Of a stretch of 64,000 bases of DNA, positions 12,150 through 24,407 are shown one piece after another. A model generated the notes under the pieces. That model was given only the letters and a program-made list of their open reading frames with translations. It was not told the origin of the DNA and searched no databases. Location of the stretch: the NCBI RefSeq assembly GCF_026745355.1, contig NC_079210.1, positions 29,454,218 through 29,518,217 of the forward strand, written 5' to 3'. The stretch comes from Beta vulgaris subsp. vulgaris (Eukaryota > Streptophyta > Magnoliopsida > Caryophyllales > Amaranthaceae). Within the stretch, counting starts at the first letter, position 1, and each line of letters begins with the position of its first letter. The position numbers and the translations under genes were made by a program.

Positions 12150-14799
12150 TGTAACAGCCCCCGTCCTAGCTTATGTTAAATATTGATTAAAAACTATACT
12201 TTCTAGCAATAGTGGAAGCAAGAGCATAATCAAACGTTACGGAGGCTGTCACCTGCTGGAGTCAACCCATTAATATGGCTGGATTGACTCTACGAGCTAC
12301 ACTTAAATCAAACATTCATCACACATGAAAATTAATTTAGTTATTACAAACCCAAAATAAGATTTTAATCATAAGTTTAAACAGTATTCATAAACAGAAG
12401 TAAATCTCAAAAGGTGATCATGTTCAAGCTTGCATCTGCTAGGATAGTTGGGACACGACTTCATATTCGCTCTTCCCTCAGTTTACCTTAGTTTGCTAGT
12501 TCCTGCACAAAAATCTGCCCCCCAGGACAGGTTCATAGAACAAAAAGAAGAAAGAAAAACAGCTTACGCTGGTACACATATCAACCCAAAGATAATATGG
12601 TGGCTGAGCATATAATGTATTCACAATCCAAATCCACTTTGCAAAATCCATGTTTAATTAAAAACACCATCTCAACATGAAATTCTACAATTTAATGTTT
12701 AAAAGATAATCACAAACTTTCAACACACACACAAGTCAAAACGGTTTTCTAGTTATGCGTAAGAAGAAGAGTTCACACATTGAGGTGCACCTAAGTGCAA
12801 ACCTCCACACAATTCGGAGTTAAACTCCTACTTTTTACTCGCTTGCAAGCTTTAATAGGACATGTCCTTACACATATACACACATTCCTCTTCTATACGC
12901 AAAAAGAGTTCAAAACCATTTATCACAATTTCGAAACAAGTCACCAATGTTCGTGATTGAAAGAAAATGTTAATTACTTCAATAAGAATGGTTGAAGATG
13001 GTTATGACAGTAGTTAAGTGATAATTTGAGGTGCAATATATCATATCAAAATCAAGAGTTGCTCATCTAATCCCTTGTAAAGAACTTAAGTTATGTAAGT
13101 AAAAAGGATGTTTTTTGGAAGCGAAAATGTACTTAGCTTGAATCTCACTTGAACATGAACTTAATAAGTGGAGTTCTTCAACCTTAAACCTACTGGAAAT
13201 CTCCTCACTCATAAAGAAATTTATTTAAACAACCTCTCACGCAAAACTAAAGTACATTTGTGTCTAAAATGCAGTTTTTAATGTGAAATTCTTCTACTTT
13301 GGTATGTCATTAAGTAAGAAAAGATTATTAAACAAGTTCTAATTCTAAAATAAGTAGATTAGTGATAAAAACTTTTGTGATAATCCTTTAAAACTTCCAC
13401 TTATCATTTGCTAAACATAACTTCATAAAAACATGGAAAACTAGGGTAGTTTAGTCACCTTTTTAGTGTAAAAATCAACTATCAATTAAGGATGTTCTTA
13501 AAATCATGATACCTACACATGCAACCTCTTAACAATCACTTAACCTACTGTTCCATCAACCAACTTCATTCCAAAACAATTCAATCTCCAAACCACAATA
13601 AAAGTTCATGAAAAACAACAAAAATCACATAACTAGTTATAAGTAGTGAAAGAACATGCTTTTCCACTTGATTTTTGAATATTCAATGATTAATCCTTAT
13701 CAAATACTAACATGCAGTAGATTTAATCCCTAAAATCAAGAAAATCCTCCTTAAAATCGTTCTCAATAATTTTACCAAATTTTTGTATAAACTAGGTTTC
13801 CAAATAAGCTGTTTTATGTGTACCTTCACTTCTAACAGCAATAATCCGACTTCTCCTTCTCCTAAAGACTTGATTCTTGATTATTTTTGATCCTAAGACA
13901 TAAAAGAACATTCACACCAAATTTCATAAGAAAATACCTCAAGGAAGTACCTTAATTCAACCTAAACATTCACTATACTTACTGTTTCCTTGATTGAAGA
14001 AGATGGTTCTTTTTCTTGAACTTCTTGGCCACGAAATGGTGATCTTTTTGCTTCCCAATATGCTCCTATATGTAGTGAATAATAATCAGGCTTTGCATGC
14101 ATAGGTTAATAAGCAAAAATCCAAGAAATGAAGCTGAGAACCAACTCTGGTTCTTACCGCCAGAACTGGCGAGTTGGAAGAGGGAGAGAGAAAGGTTTTG
14201 GGCAGAGATAATTTGTTTGTGTTTGGTGATGAAACTTATGTAGGATTGAGGGTATATGTGGGGAAGGTATGGTGTATTAATTCAGACTTGTTAGACCCAT
14301 TTGGTTTGATTAATGTGGTTCCATTCCACCTTGGTGTATTTCTGAATTTTCCAGCTCTTCTCATTTGTCTTAATATGACTCCAAATCTTATAATATACCA
14401 TATGTTAGTATTCTAAGACCCCAAAATTGTTCTTATTATAATCCTCATCATAAAATTTACTTGATATATCTAACCTCATACTCTAAATGAAATTCTAAAG
14501 TCCATTCTATTAAGCGTAACCGTTAATTGCTTAATAGTTGAACATAATTTCTATCTTCCAATAGCCCTCAATTTTCACAACTCAACTTCTTAAAATAATA
14601 TATCGACCCTAAGTGTTTACATATAATTTAATAATATTATTATCTTTACATAATTCCTTCTAAATACTAATTACACGGAAGCACAAATTATTTTTACACA
14701 CAACTTATCATACGTATTACTTACGTACGATCACATTTAAATTCCCGAGTTAAGCTACTTAATCATGCATTAATTATTTATTATTTACTGGCTGTTACA
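12150..14799 (-). repeat. 5' LTR of the chromovirus
   Basis: This 2650-bp copy lies upstream in element orientation, next to the primer binding site. It should contain the promoter, but I cannot place a TATA box with confidence. The 80-codon plus-strand frame at 14174-14416 is an accident of this LTR; the other LTR copy has disabling indels in the same place. Confidence 0.93.
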
Positions 14800-14910
14800 A
14801 CAACAATATATTATTTACCTATTGCTGCACCCCTAATTGCTGCGTGACCAAAACCGCCACAGTAGGCCACTTAATGACCGCATCAATAAGCATTTATTCT
14901 ACTAGTGGGA

Positions 14911-15698
14911 TGGGAGTTTTGGGTGGTGGATTTCCCATGTGTGAAAAGGTTGTTACACCATTTCTATGGTCTTACAATTACACTCATTAACCAGTGACCA
15001 TGATTTAACTTTTACACTGCAGAAACGCGAAAATTTGGGTTTCCTCGCTTGGGCTCCACACCACTCAGCTTGGTGCACCATAAGCTGAAATTCCTGCCCT
15101 CGACTTTAAAAAGGGATCTCATAGAGACTGGGCGGACGATCGAGGACGTTGCCCGTATGGCTATGAACCACCATCTCATGAGCTCAATGCCTCCCGTTCG
15201 GACTAACGGCTGCCGGGGCCACTACTGTGAGTGTCAGTTTCTCCGCTTCCTTTGCTTGCTTACCATCTCCAAAACCCAACAATATCGTATCCATATTAGG
15301 CCAACATTTTGCCATATACTTGCTCGGCTCCATAGAATACAACACTTCCCCATTTAAAGTCAAATTTTACAAACCTGTACCACAAATTCCGACAACTATA
15401 TATAAATAATAATATAGTTATCATGTAAGATCTTGTAAAATTTATGTCAATATATAGTTTCAAAATACAATATTATGACAATTTTTATTAATACGCAATT
15501 AAAGAAATTTGTGTTCAAAGTAGTGCATTAGATAACGTAAAAAGTCAAGAATTCCATTCTTTATGAAGTAGAGGAAGTATGTCTTTAAATTCCATTTCTT
15601 TTTTCTTTGTTGGTTTAAACGTGTCAAGGTCAATTTCATTGTTCAATACATTACATTCTTAATTATTTCAATATATCTTTTAGTTATTACTATGCTGT
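14911..15698. other. Intergenic DNA with an unrecognised GC-richer segment
   Basis: The block at about 15020-15240 is clearly less AT-rich than its surroundings and contains an open frame (15049-15357) with no motif I recognise. It could be a fragment of an old gene or transposon. From 15360 on the sequence is AT-rich with nothing visible. Confidence 0.4.
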
Positions 15699-16760
15699 TG
15701 TTAGAGATATGAGATATAATCAGTATCGGAAAATATATGTATGATATATTTTCCATATTGATATTATTAAGAGAATACTATACTTATGTTAAGATATTAT
15801 TTAGTGAATAATCTATGATTATGGTCCTATATCTTTTAGGAAGATTGTTTTTTATGTTACCTTAGGCTTTGTATAAATACTCTACCTATTGATGAATAGT
15901 ATAAAAGCCACACAATTAACCATTTACCCTAAATTTGTTATGGTATCAAGAGTCGGTTAGATCTTGGGAGAGCTTACAAAAAAAAAAAAAAAAATTCCCC
16001 TGCCGGTGGGTTAAAAAATTAAATCCACCAGTGGGATAAACCTTTAGTCAAAATTATAGATTTTTTTTCTTCAATCTACTTCCGTTGCGAATATGATGTT
16101 TTTCGGCTCTCCCTATGTCGTGAGATAGGGTTTATTGGTTCTCCTTGTACTGTGAGACAAGGAATATTGGTTCTCCTTGTGCCGTGAGACAAGATTTTTA
16201 ATTGATTTCAGTGTGGTTTGCTCTGAAAAACCAATATTTGACTGGAGCACAGTTTTGCTCTGGAAAGACCAAAATACGACGAGTTCGAGAAAAGAGACGT
16301 TCTCGTTGTAATGTTATAATTGCAGGTTCGAAAAGAATGACGTTCCTGTTTATTGATGATTGATGGGTTCGAAAAAGATGAACGTTCTCATCATTTACAA
16401 AAAAAGAGAATTTTTTTTGAAGGCGACATCACCAGATTCGTGCATCTCATCTTCAACAAAGAGAAGAATTTCCAATCGCAACGTTCGTGTTACTGCCGTT
16501 ATGATTGCGGGAGGGTGTTAGATATATGAGATATAATCAGTATCGGAAAATATATGTATGATATATTTTCCATATTGATATTATTAAGAAAATACTATAC
16601 TTATGTTAAGATATAATTTAGTGAATAATCTATGATTATGGTCCTATATCTTTTAGGAAGATTGTTTTTTATGTTACCTTAGGTTTTGTATAAATACTCT
16701 ACCTATTGATGAATAATATAAAAGCCACACAATTAACCATTTACCCTAAATAATTTGTTA
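15699..16760 (+). mobile_element. Small non-coding LTR element (TRIM-like)
   Basis: Two direct repeats of about 242 bp (15699-15940 and 16516-16760) both start TGTTAGA and are nearly identical. The first is followed immediately by TGGTATCAAGAGTC, an imperfect iMet primer site. The second is preceded by the purine run GCGGGAGGG. The internal part is only about 575 bp and has no gag or pol. Size and structure match terminal-repeat retrotransposons in miniature, which borrow enzymes from full-length elements. The LTR ends read TTGTTA rather than the usual CA, and I found no clear target duplication, so the outer borders are approximate. Confidence 0.8.
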
Positions 16761-17553
16761 GAAAAATCAACGACCCTTCTCTTAGATGCTGTTTGGACAG
16801 TATATATGATGAATCTCCTTTTATATTTCTACTTTATTTTATTATATTTATGTAAGGTCTGATAATGACAATTACGTAGTGTAGTCTTATGGATGGAATA
16901 TGATTAAACTTGGCTCCACCATGCATATATTATCTCTATTATATAAGGAGGAGGTGTGATGCTCCTTTAAAATAATCAGAATATCCTCTAATAATTTAAA
17001 ATAATATTTTTTAATAAAAAATAAAAAAATATTTATCAATGCAACTTGACATATGAGTAAGTCAAAAATACAATATGCAATCACCATCAATAACTTGACA
17101 AAATAGATAGATATAATCAATTCACGAAATTAATTATGATCTTCAATAGAAAAAAGTTAGCGGTAATATCGTGACAATATAATATTTCGTATTTACAAAG
17201 TTTAAACAATATGGTTAATTGACATTTATAATCGTAAAAGAGTTATACTAAAGTCGCTGATATGGAATTATTAAATCACTGACCAGGTTTTTCAATGACG
17301 GTTATTGAATAGTTAAAAATCGATCACCTTCAATTTTAAAAGATAATATCTATAAAAGAACTTTAATAATTTACATCACTAACAAAATAATTTTAGATAA
17401 AAGAAGCATATCAATTCATATATATATATATCACTACATAAGTTTGTTGATGCACGCATCAGGTAGATATGTTACTAGTTTGCATATAATACCACACTGC
17501 ATTCTTCTAAAACCAACTTCAACTAAATTTTCAAACATAGATTTAATAGTGCA
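16761..17553 (+). other. AT-rich upstream region of the TBL gene
   Basis: No coding region is visible. A (TA)-rich stretch at about 17418-17431 lies roughly 120 bp before the start codon and could hold the TATA element. This is positional inference only. Confidence 0.4.
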
Positions 17554-20500
17554 ATGAAGTTCATTTCCACAATCAACGACACATGGAAACTTTGCGCATT
17601 AGGTAGCCTATTTGCCTGGTTAATCCTCCTCCTTTCTACTAAACAAAATAACCAAAATGCAAGTTTTTTGTCTGCTGTTCAATTTTCTCCATTTGGAGTA
17701 TCAGCACCACCTACCCTAAGTATGATAAATGAAACCGAAAATGCTTCAAATTTAACCTCCAGTTCTACAAAGAAAGCCGAAGTCACTCCAAAGAAAAACT
17801 TAGAGAAACCATTGAATATGAATATTCAAAAGACGTGCGATATGTTTAATGGAAGATGGGTGTTTAAGCCACAGGAAAATCCTCGATATAATTCAATAAG
17901 GTGTCCATTCATTGAGGAGAAATTTAGCTGTCAAAAGAATGGGAGGCCAGATTCTGATTACGAGAAGTGGGTGTGGGAAGCAAAAGACTGTGATATACCA
18001 TCGTAAGTATTTAAGTTCAATAATCGCGTTTAGAATAAACGAAGATGTATATGATAATTCATATTGCATAGGATATATATTGAAAATTTCATATAGTCGC
18101 ATTTTCTAAATTTTTGTCACCCAAAGAAATCTACATATTTCAGCACACCGTAGGAATTTATTATTGAGCACCAGGTTTTTGAATGTCTACCAAGGTAACT
18201 ATAAGAAAGATATTAAGTCTGTTATTGCATTTTTTGTAAGGTTTAATGGAACAAACATGCTAGAAAAGCTAAGAAACAAGAGGGTGATAGTAGTAGGGGA
18301 CTCGCTAAATAGAAACATGTGGGAATCTCTCTCTTGCCTTCTCTATTCCTTTATTTCAAGCTCCAGTGCTGAGGTTCATGCTGATGATCCAGTGTATAAG
18401 GTCTTCAAAGCAAAGGTATAGTATTTCCTGTATTTTTTCCCTAAAAAACATAATGACTTTTATTATTTATGTACGCCTTTGGACAAAAAAAAAAAAAATT
18501 GACTACTATGTAGAAATATACGTTTTTTGTGAGGATCTCAGGACAAAAAAAAAGCATGTTTAGCTTATGGTGATATACAGAAAAAATGGAAGACGTTTTA
18601 GTTTACGATCAAATTATAGGATCATTCTATTTCACATCATCTATTTTTAGCTTATGCTGATATTTTAATTAATTTTCTTATTTGTTGTTGAATAATATAT
18701 TGCAGGACTATAACTTGATTGTTGAGTTTTTTTGGAGCCCATTTCTAGTCGAATTCAATGAGAAACATGAAACAGGAAAAAGAGTTCTGGTGGTGGACAA
18801 GCTTTCACCTAACTACAAGCTGTGGCGAGGAGCAGATATTATGGTGTTCAACTCAGGCCACTGGTGGACTCATACAGGCAAATTCAAAGCGTACGTAATA
18901 ACTTCAGTCCTTATTATTTTTGTTAGTTGGCAACTTGGCATTCCCTACAAAAATAATTAGAAAAGACAAAAGGTTAGAAGATTCATATTCCCTCTTAACT
19001 TGACATTCATAAGAGAAAAGTCAAAGGTTCACAAGGTTCACGTAAAAAAAAGGAAACTCAAAGGTTCACGTAAAAAAAGGAAAATGAAAGGTTATGAGAT
19101 TACTATTCAAATCTATTTAGGGCTGGTTGGTAGCCATTGAAATAGGATGGTAATGAAACTTTATTGCTATATATATTTTCACAAACATATGTGTTATATA
19201 GAGAAAAAAAGGAAATTAAGTCAGCCCAAGGGTTAAGTATAGTATTTAAAATTATGTCTAACTTAATCATGGTTAATTCTATTTTTTTAATAATAAAAAA
19301 AAAAATCTCGTATGCTAGGGTGCAGCAATGCAGCAAAATACATTACCATAAGTACTTGTGCACACAAGCCAACGTGTCACATTTATTTATAAAGTTGGAT
19401 GCGTTAGGGTTGAATTGTTTTTTGAAATGGGCCTATCGCATCCCCCCTAACATAATAACCAGCGCCGCGCCTAAAGTTTTCGTGTCAGGTTATATTATAT
19501 TTTTGACGCGGTAGGGGTATGGCGGGAATGGGATCATTGGGGTCACTTGTCATAAATGGGCTCATTTGTCCTAGATGATCCCCCAAAGCGGGGTGATTTG
19601 TCATAATAGATGACCTTCCCAAAAGGGGTCGTTTGTCATAGATGACCCCTCCAAAGGGTAGGTTAGTCTTTTAATATGTTTTGTTGTATTTAGACTTTTT
19701 TTTGTTGTTGTATATAGCACACCCCTTTCACAAATTTGAGTTACATTTTTTAAAAAATAAAATTGGACTTCAATACTCCAATCTTTAAGGGGTTTTCTTA
19801 ACACATTCCCGGCCACTTATCAGTTATGTTTGAATAATTCAACCTTTTCAGAGTGTTTTCTCATAATGGTCCTAAGTAACTTCTGACTGTACGTTAGATT
19901 TTTTTTTTCTTTTTTCCAACCCTTACTTGCTTCTTTTTTCCTCCTTCTTCCACTTATCACCACCATATGGCCACCGTAACACCACCCCACCACACTCCAC
20001 CACCCTAAACAACCTCACCGCACCCTGACGAAAACAATGCCACCTTACCCGTAACCACCAATGCACCACTCGAAACCACATATGCAACACCCAAAACAAT
20101 TGTAATACTGTTAAAAGCGAGGTAGAGTGTTTCTCTCTCTAGAATTCTCTCTACCATGGAGAGAAATTGAAAAGTGCAGAAGGCGGTAATATCTAGCAAT
20201 CGAAAGGCGAGAGCTCCAATTTCAGACTCTAATGCTAAGAAAACAAAAACAATGGATGAAATTCTTGGAGTTACTACAATGGAGTTTCAATCATAGCATA
20301 ATTCGGAGGAAGATGATATTTGCGCAATCAAGCAGAGTATGCACACGCATCGAATGTTCTCGGAGTGGTTATCATCCATTTATTCTTCTGCGAATGGAAA
20401 TCAGCAAAGGAAGACTGGATTAGCTAATCAGAGTGTTTGAGTTCCTAAACCTATTCTAATCCTGGAAATCTAGAATAATGAGGTAGATTCAGATCCAAGT

Positions 20501-23500
20501 GAATTGAACGTTTAGATAGAAAATGATAGGAATAAAGTGAAAATTGACATTGATGATGTTCAACCCGAGCTTCTGGAATTCTTCTGTTATCTGTTATATC
20601 ATTGGTGCTAGTCCTCCTCTATATATTATGGAAGGATATATAAGGAGAATTTGGAGGAATCATAATGTAGATAAGGTTGCGTTGTTGGAAAATGGATTTT
20701 ACATTGTGAGGTTATGTTCAATGGAGAAAAAGGACTTAGTTCTTGCTAGTGTTGTTTTGTTTTTTTGATAATAAACCGATGATTGTGAGATCTTGAGAAT
20801 AGGATATGGATATCACTAAGGATCAATTTGATGTCATTCGTACATGGATCCAATTGAGATTGGATTTCAAGTACTGAAGTGATAGATGTTTGCAAAAATT
20901 AGTGAGTCCTATTGAAAAATATGTGAAGGCTGACGGTGCTCTGCAAAGAGAGAGAAATTGTAGTATGTAAGGGTGATGATTGACGTTACAGTTGATCAAG
21001 AGTTCCTTGATCAAGTGAGTTTCATTGATGAAAAGCGAGTGGAGGTTGTAATTGAGGTATCTTATGAATGGAAAGCTATGAAGTGTGGTATGTGGAAGAA
21101 AATAGGCCATTAGACTAAACAATGTAATAAGGGTGGCCAAAAGCTGGTTTGGAAGCCTAAATCACAAGAAGTGCAGTCAGTAATGCTGCAGAAGGCTGTA
21201 GTTTATTTTGAGAAATCTAATGAATTTAAAGAGGCGACTCAGAAATTGAGAAGGAATGAGAAATCAAATGAACATATTTGTGTTCAGACCTCATTTAATG
21301 CTATAGATGGCATGATGGAAGAACCAGTTTTTTTGGTTTAGCTCATTTTGTGATAGAAACTGGAGAAGGCACTAGGAGAAGGGACTGTGCTATTGCTAAT
21401 GGATAATATTATGTTCCAACTCTTCTCATCATCCTGGGGGAAGAGTTATAATTTCCTAGAATCCTCTAAGTTTTCAGGTGGACATTAAAAGGATAAGTGC
21501 ACGGTTTATTCATTGTTTTGTGAAGCCTATTAACAAAGAGGGGTTTTTATGCGCTTTTGTGTATGCTTACAATTTTGGTGCTGAGGGAGATTAGCTTTAG
21601 AAGGATCTAATGGAGATTGCTGATGAAATTGATGGTACTTTTTATTGACGGAGAAATTGATGGTACTTGGATGATTGGTGGTGACTTTAATTGTGTTTTG
21701 AATAAGGAGGAGAGGGTGGGCACAATGTAAGAGAATATGAAATGTTTCCTTTTCAAAAGATGTGTATCTTATTGTGCTCTTGATGACATAAAATCGGCTA
21801 GGTGTTATTATACTTGGAATAACAAACAACATGGTGATGATAGAAGATTTTCCAAAATATATAGAGTTTAGGGGAATACAAAATGGATAGATATGTTTCC
21901 AACTGGTGAAGCTTTGTTTACGCTAGAGGGAACTTTTGATCATTCTCCAGTAATGGTTAGTGTTCATAGAGAGCTTGGAATTCATAAAGCTCCTTTCAAG
22001 TATTAGACATGTGGCGTATGGGGAAGGAATTTTGTGAGATAGTGAGTAATGCTTGGAATGTCAATATCACTGGATGTGTTATGTATCAAGTGGAAAAGAA
22101 GTTAAAGTTAGTGAAGCAGGGGTTGAAAAGAGTTGAATAATAAGGGCTTCTCTCAGATTCAAGCTGATAACACTAGTACTATGTTAGCACTGAAGAGAGC
22201 TCAAGAGAATTTACATCAAGAACCAGTAAATGTTGAAGCTAGTGAAGAAGAAAGGAAATGTTATGAAGAATATAGTAGTGTCTATGCTAAATATTCTTCA
22301 TTTTTGCAGCAAAAAGCTAAACTAGCCTGGGTGAAGAATGGGGATGAAAATTTTAAATTCTTTGTTTTTTTTTTTTGGCGACAAGGACAAACAATCAACT
22401 ATCCAAAGTACTAACTTACCGAGTCTAGCTGCAATAGCTAGCACATGGGTTGGGGCTACTTCTAATCGACTTACCTTACGAATTTCGCGAAAACTAAACT
22501 TACTACGTATAGCTTTAATATCGTGTACTAGAGTGGAGATTTTGAAAGTTTATTGATGACTGCCAATTGCTCGAACTAGCTCTGTGCAGTTTGAGTGGAT
22601 TTGAACACAACAAAAACCCTTTGTTAAAAGCTTCGCGTAGTTCTTGATACAGTGCATATGCTTCAGTTATTTGAAGTGGTGTCAGTGCCATAATCTTTGC
22701 ATTTCCTTCGAAAGTTTTGATAGTACTTATATAGGCTGAGCAACCAATTCCTGCTCTTGGATGTTGTTTTTTATGAAATTTACAGGCTTCATCCACTAGA
22801 ATGATGCAGATTTCTCGTTGACAGGAACCAGTTGAAACTAGAATCTCAGCCTGGTTGTTGGTGCCTGAATGGGTACTGTTTAAAAGTGTCTCTCCGATCT
22901 GTATACTTTAAGCAAACTCTTTGAGGAGGGCATCCTTTCGTTCTAAAATAGAAACTGGGTTTTCATTCAGGTTTCTGAAAACGACATTGTTTCCATGAAA
23001 TAGATAGCCCAAAGAGTGGATATGAAATTTTTTGCTCTCTCTGACTTCACACCATCTTCTTTCCAGAACAACTTTAGGAAGTTTCTAATCCAAGCTCCAA
23101 TGGGTGTTGGAGGAACTGAGCATGTCTTAACGCCTAAGGAAGAGCACGCCCAAGCACGTGTTGAAATGGCATAATCCCGGAACATATCGCTTTCATTTTC
23201 CCTATGCATCTTGCATTAATAACAATACTCATAAACTGGAATATTTCTTCTTCGTAAATTGGAGTTGGTAGCAAGTGCATTGTTGAGAAGTCTCCAAGTG
23301 AAAATTTTCCATTTGGGGTTGATAAGAAAGTATATAATAGATGAATAGTGGAAAAGTGTACCGTTTATAAGTATAAAAAATAAGGGTACCACATAGGAAA
23401 AAACAATGGTTATTATTATTTTACTATACGTCATAATAAGCTAACAGTCAATAAATTAATCAAAGTTCTGCTCAACATCGCATGGACATCCAAACTAGAA

Positions 23501-24270
23501 CCTAAACTAATCGGAATGAAAAGAAAATCATTGATAGCTCAAACCTAATTGACTCGAACCAAAATTTAGTTAACCAACTCGCTTTGAAATTGTAATGATC
23601 AGGGTAACCGGACACATAATTGGACATAATTAACTTTTCGTGTAATTAAAGTGGTAAAAATGCCATCCATATAACGTTGTAATTAATGAGCATGTGCATG
23701 TCATTCCTCAATCATAATGTATATTGGATATAACAACCTAAAAATAACAATTATTTATACCAATTATGTAGGTGGGATTTATTTCAATACAAAGGGCAGT
23801 TAATGGAGGAGATGCCAATGGAATTAGCATACGAAAGAGCTATGAAAACATGGGCAACATGGATAGAAAAAAGTGTGGACTCGAAGAGAACAAAACTGCT
23901 TTTCAGGAGCATTTCAGCAGTGCACAATAAGCAATGGTGCTACAACTCGACCCATCCCATAGTGGCTGAATCATATGAAGATTCCTTGCCCAAATCTTTG
24001 ACCAGCATTATTGAGAAAATAATCAATGACAAGAGCAAATCTCATGCAGTGACCTACTTAAATATCACTAAACTCAGCCATTATAGAATTGATGCACATC
24101 CATCAGCCTACAAAAGCAAGAAATGGGAGATATACACAAAAAAATATAAGAACTCTCTCATGTCTTATGTCGATTGTAGTCATTGGTGTCTTCCTGGATT
24201 GCCAGATACTTGGAATAGGTTACTTTATGCTTCTTTGTTTGATAGTTTTGGAAATATGATTTTTTCTTAG
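17554..24270 (+). CDS. TRICHOME BIREFRINGENCE-LIKE (PMR5/DUF231) protein, probable Golgi polysaccharide O-acetyltransferase
   Basis: Four exons join in frame: 17554-18002, 18241-18415, 18706-18890 and 23772-24270 (1308 nt, 435 residues), and all introns are GT-AG. Residues 13-28 form a membrane anchor after a short cytosolic tail, typical of type II Golgi proteins. A Ser/Thr/Lys-rich stem follows. The PMR5 N-terminal domain starts at Cys95 (CDMFNGRW) and includes [11 protein letters not shown]. The catalytic GDS is at residues 169-171 (VVGDSLNRN) and the DxxH motif at 404-407 ([15 protein letters not shown]). Family members transfer acetyl groups to cell-wall polymers such as xylan, mannan or pectin. 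Which polymer this one uses cannot be told. Length is normal for the family and no disabling change is visible. Intron 3 is 4.9 kb because of LINE insertions. Confidence 0.93.
19035..19095. repeat. Tandem duplication of about 27 bp within the intron
   Basis: The phrase GGTTCACGTAAAAAAAGGAA occurs twice in a row with a partial third copy. No function is suggested. Confidence 0.6.
20230..22364 (+). mobile_element. LINE retrotransposon remnant (ORF1 and endonuclease to pre-RT)
   Basis: On the plus strand, an ORF1 remnant of DUF4283 type runs at about 20560-21150 ([20 protein letters not shown], then YEWKAMKCG with a degenerate zinc knuckle). It is followed by endonuclease motifs [11 protein letters not shown] near 21670 and [12 protein letters not shown] near 21935. 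The pre-RT linker is the frame at 22133-22364 ([19 protein letters not shown]). Many stops and shifts make it inactive. Reverse transcriptase is missing: the copy stops at the poly(T) that marks the opposite-strand LINE insertion. Confidence 0.83.
22365..23350 (-). mobile_element. LINE 3' end in reverse orientation (zf-RVT and RNase H-like)
   Basis: Twelve T at 22365-22376 are the poly(A) tail of a minus-strand element. Reading leftwards from about 23350, the first block resembles the zf-RVT domain that follows LINE reverse transcriptase ([20 protein letters not shown]). Next comes a piece with the spacing of an RNase H domain ([20 protein letters not shown], then [16 protein letters not shown]). 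It is 5'-truncated, the usual outcome of target-primed reverse transcription. It inserted into the plus-strand LINE; I could not find a matching target duplication on its right side. Confidence 0.8.
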
Positions 24271-24407
24271 GTTTTTACTAGGATATAACAGATAAGCAAC
24301 GTAAATAGTTTGGGCAGCCAACCACCTTATCTGAAATCTGGTAGAGAGAATGCTCAACAAGATTGATAAGCGGAGACTTAACCATCACTGCCTTGAACCA
24401 TACATAA

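Larger units (their letters stand above)
3747..14799 (-). mobile_element. Ty3/Gypsy LTR retrotransposon, chromovirus (Tekay/Del-like)
   Basis: Two long LTRs (3747-6386 and 12150-14799) begin TGTAAC and end GTTACA, with a perfect 5-bp target duplication ACAAC (3742-3746 and 14800-14804). The coding order on the minus strand is extra ORF, gag, protease, reverse transcriptase, RNase H, integrase and chromodomain-like tail, which is the chromovirus order. Long LTRs of about 2.6 kb with an iMet primer site fit the Tekay/Del clade, but clade assignment needs an RT tree. Every major frame is split by frameshifts. The element is nested in the subterminal region of the CACTA transposon and so is younger than it. 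Confidence 0.95.
2463..14907. mobile_element. CACTA (EnSpm-type) DNA transposon, non-autonomous, interrupted by a Gypsy element
   Basis: The left end reads CACTAGTAGAATAA and the right end TTATTCTACTAGTG, a perfect 14-bp terminal inverted repeat beginning with the diagnostic CACTA. Both sides are flanked by GGA (2460-2462 and 14908-14910), the 3-bp duplication this superfamily makes. Subterminal repeats of the type ATTGCTGCGGTTTTTG occur in both orientations at 2477-2750, 3577-3746 and 14815-14890, as expected for transposase-binding arrays. No transposase is visible. Without the inserted Gypsy element the CACTA unit is about 1.4 kb, so it must depend on a transposase made elsewhere. Confidence 0.93.
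18891..23771 (+). other. Intron 3 of the TBL gene, enlarged by retroelements
   Basis: The donor is GC|GTACGT and the acceptor TATGTAG|G. The intron interrupts the coding sequence between the GHWWTH block and the WDLFQY block. From 18891 to about 20230 there is AT-rich DNA with a small tandem duplication (19035-19095) and an imperfect repeat of GATGACC/TTTGTCATA phrases (19545-19655). LINE sequence fills 20230-23350. The last 420 bp before the acceptor show no other feature. Confidence 0.85.

Noticed and set aside
14174..14416. 80-codon frame near the right end of the chromovirus
   Set aside because: It lies in an LTR, and the corresponding stretch of the other LTR (about 5775-6015) has gaps that break it.
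15049..15357. 102-codon frame in a GC-richer segment
   Set aside because: I recognise no domain and no plausible gene structure around it. It is kept only as unrecognised DNA.
20823..21140. 105-codon minus-strand frame in the TBL intron
   Set aside because: It is antisense to the plus-strand LINE ORF1 remnant, which explains the sequence better.
23216..23434. Continuation of the plus-strand LINE after the inverted insertion
   Set aside because: I looked for reverse transcriptase motifs on the plus strand from 23350 to 23770 and found none, so the remainder appears lost.
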